A DNA stretch of 64,000 bases from Guillardia theta CCMP2712 (lineage: Eukaryota > Cryptophyceae > Pyrenomonadales > Geminigeraceae): positions 33,901-97,900 of the forward strand of contig NW_005434632.1 of the NCBI RefSeq assembly GCF_000315625.1, read 5' to 3'. Both the position numbers and the translations under genes were made by a program. Below are positions 58,301 to 64,000 of the stretch, piece after piece (position 1 is the stretch's first letter; the number at the start of each line of letters is the position of its first letter). The notes under the pieces were generated by a model. That model was not told the DNA's origin. It was given only the letters and a program-made list of their open reading frames with translations, and searched no databases.

Positions 58301-58884
58301 GAGAGATCAGGAATGAGGGGTGAAAGTTGAACTTTGACAGTTGTGAGTTGAGAATGTTGAAAGCGATGCCGTCAGAGTTCTCTTCTCCTTCCGTCACCTT
58401 CATGCTGTCTTTCATACTCTCCTTCTTGCTCCGGATGACCTGATGGTGCTGCTCTGCATTTCCCGCCATCTGCTCAGCGGGTCACCATCGTCAGATGCTA
58501 TCCGCAGAACTCACCTGATAGGAGCGAACGTGATGACTGGAATCATACTCTGCAGACAAAACCGTCATAAACGTCATATGGATGTTCGCTCTTCACGTTC
58601 ATCTCCCACAACTCAAAACAACCAGAGCACCAAATCACGAAAGGAGAAGCACCAAGAGGGAGGGAGAGGGAGGAAGAGGGACAGAGAGGGAGAGGAAGGG
58701 GAGGGGAGAGGGAGAGGAAGGGGAGAGGGGAAGGGAGACAAGCGGACGGGAGAAGGAGTTCTAATCTGCAACGACCTGAGACTTGAGGTGAGAGCGGCTG
58801 GTGGGCGTCAGCCTGGAAGGCGCCGAAGGTCTGATAGTTCTCTGGTTCTGTGTGGATCACAACCGTGTGCTTTGCTGAGCTCAT
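55400..58884 (-). CDS. Major facilitator superfamily transporter
   Basis: From ATG 58884 (MSSAKHTVVIHTEPENYQTF), a cytosolic start, through about ten exons to TAG at 55400. Membrane blocks in order: SMIPVITFAPI (about 58520), AVISSLVASSAAAFGIP (about 58220), TLSALFSVGNLCGAFFQPYIGKNVDKWGPK (about 57870-57950, with the MFS loop 2-3 motif), HSLVVMLLFICGPFYAPIIAQ (about 57770), MAIMVLAIFGIRVLQAGIDT then HWFLKQRGR (about 57420-57520), the LSVAVCFVAMSWIFIFAI block (about 57030), then TPEEIGMKPDGK, FFVLAFTYQQCILLH (about 56430), AQCVYIPHFILAVLVGTASG (about 56110), LAFSSFCLALSTYI then GIIRGCVGGTRQSVKQTVWA (55750-55870) and a last exon with ITGISRTCEMLGMSLGPLFL. Twelve spans are likely. The substrate is unknown; NarK- or oxalate/formate-like relatives are possible. 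The 3' end faces the kinase gene at 154 bp. Confidence 0.8.
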
Positions 58885-60579
<1,695 letters not shown>

Positions 60580-62578
60580 ATGGTGATGCAACGTGCCGTC
60601 CGAGAAGCGCGGGCGAGGATCGAACAGAACCGATTCGGGGAGAGTGAAGCTCTGGAACAGAAGGTGAAATCTATGACACGACATTTCCTTAAGACTGCGG
60701 AGAAGGAGCCGAAGCTCAAGTCGAGGCCATCATGGGGTAATGTCATGAAGAAGACTAGCGACCCGGTGTTCATGGCGCCAGGATGGATCAAGGAGAGCGT
60801 TGTGATCGAGTCCATGGCAGCGCGGATCTTCTCGCTGCAGACACGTTTGGAGAACGAGCAGAGGAAATCAGAGCGGCTGATGAATTTACAAACCATGGTG
60901 GGCGACCCAAAAGAGCACTCTTTCAAGCCGAAGAAGCAATCCGTTGCGAGCTATGCAAGCGATAGGAGGAATGCCTTCAACACGTCACAAGCCTTCTTTC
61001 AAGCTTGGAAGACCGTCTGCCTGCAGAGTAAACTGAAGAGCAAGGAGGATCAGATCGGGGAGGCGTCAAGGTAGTTGATAGTACTCTTCTGTCTTGCTTC
61101 TGACGTGCACAAGGCGGGCAAAGAAGTTCGAAGAAGATTGTTACTGGTAAGGAAGAGCAAGGCTAATTGTGCTCGCGGGTTGTGTGGATGAGGGAGTGAG
61201 AAAGAGGAAGGGAAGTAGTCAGTGCAGTGAAATTGGAAGCATGAGGGAGAGAGAGAGGGAGGAGAAGAAGGAGAGAGAGAGAGAGGAGAAGGAAAAGAGG
61301 GAGGGAGAGAGGGAGGAAAAGAGGAGGAGCTGAGCTAGCTGTGGCTGACTTGCCGTTTCAGGTTTGACTTCACCGACAAGTGGGCCAACAAGATTGACTC
61401 GATCCTGAGGACACAGCGAGGAGGCGTGAGGACTGCAGGGGGTGAAGAGACGGCGAAGAGTCATGGAGCTGCGCGGCAGGAGCAGGAGCTGATGATGTTC
61501 GACGAGGGGGGGGAGAGGACGAGAGGACGAGAGCAGTACATGTGGTCGTGGCTGAAAGAAGCTCCTGTCCTCTCGCTGCCTATCAAGCTTCCGGACAGCA
61601 TCGTTGTAAGGACTGCGAACCCAACTCACGAATTCTGCCGGGTAAGGACGATGCTGATCTATCTGCAATCGGAGGTCGTGAAAGGTGCCCTGCTGACTGC
61701 TCCTTCCTTGTTGCCTCAGGGGTTCACGTTTGTGGTTCGGGCAGACAGTCACTCCGTCATTCTTACAGGTTCGTTGACTGGATCTCGCTGTACACTGAAG
61801 GCTCAGTCATAGAGCTCAAGTTGGCCTCCTCCTCCTCCTCCTCCTTCTCCTTCTCTGCATCCCAGCGTTCCAAGATTATGATCAAGGCGTCCAAGGTCTA
61901 CACTCACCCCCATTGTCTTGAGAACCTCAATGGGATACTGAGCAGGTTTCTCCGGCGGACAATTCAACCCCTTCCTCCCTGTCATCTTTCTCTCCCTTGA
62001 GGTGGGCCTTTCGTGGATGGAGTTGCCGACGAGACGCTGACGAGTGCAGCAGCATAGACGCTAGCAGCTGCCTGCCAGCGTTCAACCTCCTTGACGACGA
62101 GCCCAGTTACGGCTCCATCCTTATCAGACAAGGCGTCAAGATCCCTGCTCGCTCGCAGAGGTAGTAGAGGACGAGATTTGTCTGTCTGTCTGTCTGTCTG
62201 TCTGACTGACTGTATGTATGTATGTATGTTGTCAATTGTGAGGCTGATGTTGCCAAGAAGTCAACATTTTTCTGGTGGTGAATGGTGGTGTAGGACGATA
62301 TTCGTTGGATCGAGCTCCGGTTGTTTTGCTGTTCGTGGGAACAAGAAACCATGGGAGGTGGTGGACAGAGACGCGAAGGGATTTGTCGACATTCTCCCGG
62401 GCAAGGCAATAGATGTCGATGAATCGAAGGCGATCAAGGTATACCGAGTTACTTGACATCATATTCGCTCACGTGCGCTTGCATTGTGCCTTTCTTTCTT
62501 CTCCTGCAGCTGGGTATGAGAGAGAAAGTCGTATGTTTCTGCGGGGAGCTTGTCTTCAAGTTCGACGTGTCGTCATGA
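60580..62578 (+). CDS. Unknown protein, helical N-terminus and beta-rich C-terminus
   Basis: From ATG 60580 (MVMQRAVREARARIEQNRFG); an upstream exon is possible because TTTCAG precedes it. The first block is basic and helical: VKSMTRHFLKTAEKEPKLKS, MAARIFSLQTRLENEQRKSE and FFQAWKTVCLQSKLKSKEDQ. Next exons: KKFEEDCYW (about 61115), FDFTDKWANKIDSILRTQRG through SWLKEAPVLSLPIKLPDSIV then RTANPTHEFCR (61362-61641), GFTFVVRADSHSVILT (about 61720), FVDWISLYTEGSVIELK (about 61770), KIMIKASKVYTHPHCLENLN (about 61875), DECSSIDASSCLPAFNLLDD then YGSILIRQGVKIPAR (about 62040-62160), IFVGSSSGCFAVRGNKKPWE (about 62300) and LGMREKVVCFCGELVFKFDV, ending at TGA 62578. Family not recognised. Confidence 0.55.
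62178..62231. repeat. TCTG/TATG tetranucleotide run
   Basis: TCTG units followed by TATG units inside an intron of the unknown plus-strand gene. Confidence 0.85.
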
Positions 62579-62595
62579 GTGTTGTACATTGCCTC

Positions 62596-64000
62596 TTAAA
62601 GGTTCAGACTTCTCCTCTCGAACCCCTTCCAGCATTCCTTCTCATCATCGTCCACGGCCTTCCTTCACAGAGGCAACATCTCTCACCTTGTACTGGGTGT
62701 CGCGGAAGGGGCAGGACATGGCTTGAGGGGTTGGCTTGAGGATCTGCGACATCAAGTCATCGTCTCATCGTTGCGCGTCTCCTCAAACTCACCGCAGACG
62801 TCTCGAACATGAACGCAAGGCCATCCTCGAACTTGACCGGCGACATCTCGGCCTCTGCGTCATGCGGGGGTTCAGAGCTCGCTGACACGCCTGCAAGCGC
62901 GACCTTCCGCCCTCTCCGTCGTCTCTCTGTCCGGTCCATGGGCTGACATGCAGCAGTGCAGGGAGGCTCCTCCCGCGCTGAAGCCAACCTTCGCGTCATA
63001 CTTGCCCGAAATCTGATGCAATCAGGGCAATCAAAGGACGGGAACTGAACCACAACATTCGAGTCACCATGCCCATGAACTCTGACATGTAGTTCCTGTG
63101 GAAGTACGGAGGTCGGAACGTATCCTCTGCCACCATCCACCTTGGGGGGAAAATCACAAAGTCCACAGCAGACTCTCCCGCTGTCTCCGATGGGCAAGAC
63201 AAGACCGTGAAGATGGAAGGGTCTGCGGACTTGTCAGTTGATGCCGATGTCTCTGCACTCCGGTTCCGTTGCCTGGATGATCGTAGGAGACAGTGTTCAT
63301 CGTGCAGAAGGTTGTGAGGTTGTACCTGCAAGAGATCTGGTGAGACGAAGGGGACGCAGCGTTCAGGCTTCTCTAGACAAGATCTCACTTGAACGGGAGG
63401 TAGTTGCCGTGCCATGCAACGACGTTGAATGGGCTGTGGTGACTGATCTTCTTAACTTCAAGCAGACGCTCGTGTCATCATTTCAATGATGCGCATTCGA
63501 CAGATCTTACAGAGCTTCCCGCAGAACTTGTTGTATATCTTCACGTCTCCTTGCACTTCCTCGAAGCTGGCCGTTGGGTACTGCAGGAAGCAAATCACTT
63601 GGGGATAGCAACAGTCAATTCTGACTTGCCTCGAAGTCTCTGGCGTTTGCCAGCCCGTTGGATCCGATGGGTCCAAGGTCAGGAAGGCAGAAGTGACCTT
63701 GAAAACTCTCCAGCATGTATCCCCTGGCACTGTCCTGCTGCTCCACTCGGAAGACGATCCCCCGAGGGATGACGCAGATCTCATCTGAAAAGGAGGAAGG
63801 GACAGGGCAGGGAGGGAGGGAGAGAGAAACGAGGGAGGCAGGGAGGCAGGGAGGCAGGGAGGCAGGGAGGCAGGGAGGCAGGGAGGCAGGGAGGCAGGGA
63901 GGCAGGGAGGCAAGGAGGCAGGGAGGAAAGCAGCAAGTCACAAGAGCAGAAGACACGAAAAAGAAGGAACTTGCTTTGCTCGACATCAAGCTGTCCAAAC
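62596..64000 (-). CDS. HGD: Homogentisate 1,2-dioxygenase (5' part outside window)
   Basis: HGD opens the ring of homogentisate with O2 in tyrosine and phenylalanine breakdown, using one Fe(II). From the right edge leftwards the exons read LDVEQ (63965-63999), joined over a repeat-filled intron to [21 protein letters not shown] then [19 protein letters not shown] (63650-63785), [21 protein letters not shown] (about 63540), the block around 63230 ([15 protein letters not shown]), [20 protein letters not shown] then [14 protein letters not shown] (63060-63170), [16 protein letters not shown] (about 62950), [13 protein letters not shown] (about 62830), [18 protein letters not shown] (about 62700) and a final [13 protein letters not shown] with TAA at 62596. 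The iron ligands are present: His and Glu in HRNYMSE, and His in AHGPD. No targeting peptide can be judged because the N-terminus is missing. The 3' end lies 17 bp from that of the preceding gene. Confidence 0.92.
63832..63925. repeat. GGCAGGGA octamer array
   Basis: About ten units of GGCAGGGA within an HGD intron. On the coding strand it reads TCCCTGCC. Confidence 0.95.

Overview
This looks like a nuclear genome segment from a photosynthetic eukaryote, most likely a cryptophyte alga of the Guillardia theta type. Nearly every gene is broken by GT-AG introns, many only 44-110 nt long. Three gene products carry a secretory signal peptide, and in each a phenylalanine sits at or near the predicted cleavage point. 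That is the signature of import into a red-lineage complex plastid. The species is an inference from these traits; no marker gene or rRNA is present.

Layout, left to right. 1-2.1 kb: non-coding, with weak Ty1/copia-like remnants. 2.2-5.9 kb (+): intron-rich EF-hand protein. 6.0-10.2 kb (-): M13 (neprilysin-like) zinc peptidase with a signal peptide and a 33-bp minisatellite in one intron. 11.4-14.6 kb (-): ABCG-type half transporter whose ATPase motifs are all degenerate. 14.8-15.2 kb: small inverted-repeat element. 15.3-19.7 kb: composite mobile element made of nested inverted repeats around a Ulp1/C48 cysteine protease gene; its outer arms encode a small protein of an unrecognised family that has a separate paralogue at 19.8-20.3 kb. 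21.0-25.9 kb (-): five-exon gene for a fused UvrB-UvrC DNA repair protein with a plastid-type leader. 28.4-29.3 kb (+): possible HXXXD acyltransferase. 29.4-34.9 kb (-): very large protein with an acidic glutamate-rich tail. 35.1-35.6 kb: isolated GC-rich island. 36.0-37.9 kb (+): TPR-like protein. 38.7-43.9 kb (+): secreted or surface protein with cadherin-like and beta-helix repeats. 44.5-47.4 kb (+): short exons of unassigned genes. 47.6-48.0 kb (-): small protein with a tripartite, thylakoid-lumen-type leader. 48.8-50.0 kb (+): single-pass membrane protein. 50.2-52.0 kb (-): 26S proteasome lid subunit RPN6. 53.3-55.2 kb (+): SRPK-family kinase with a signal peptide. 55.4-58.9 kb (-): MFS transporter. 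60.6-62.6 kb (+): unknown protein. 62.6-64.0 kb (-): homogentisate 1,2-dioxygenase, cut by the window edge.

There are no operons. Neighbours are often convergent with very short gaps (about 17, 154, 166 and 190 bp). The three leaders suggest a plastid theme: plastid DNA repair (UvrBC), a thylakoid lumen protein, and an SR-protein kinase that may act on nucleomorph splicing in the periplastid space. All exon maps were read by eye from splice signals, reading-frame continuity and family motifs; internal boundaries given as approximate need transcript data.
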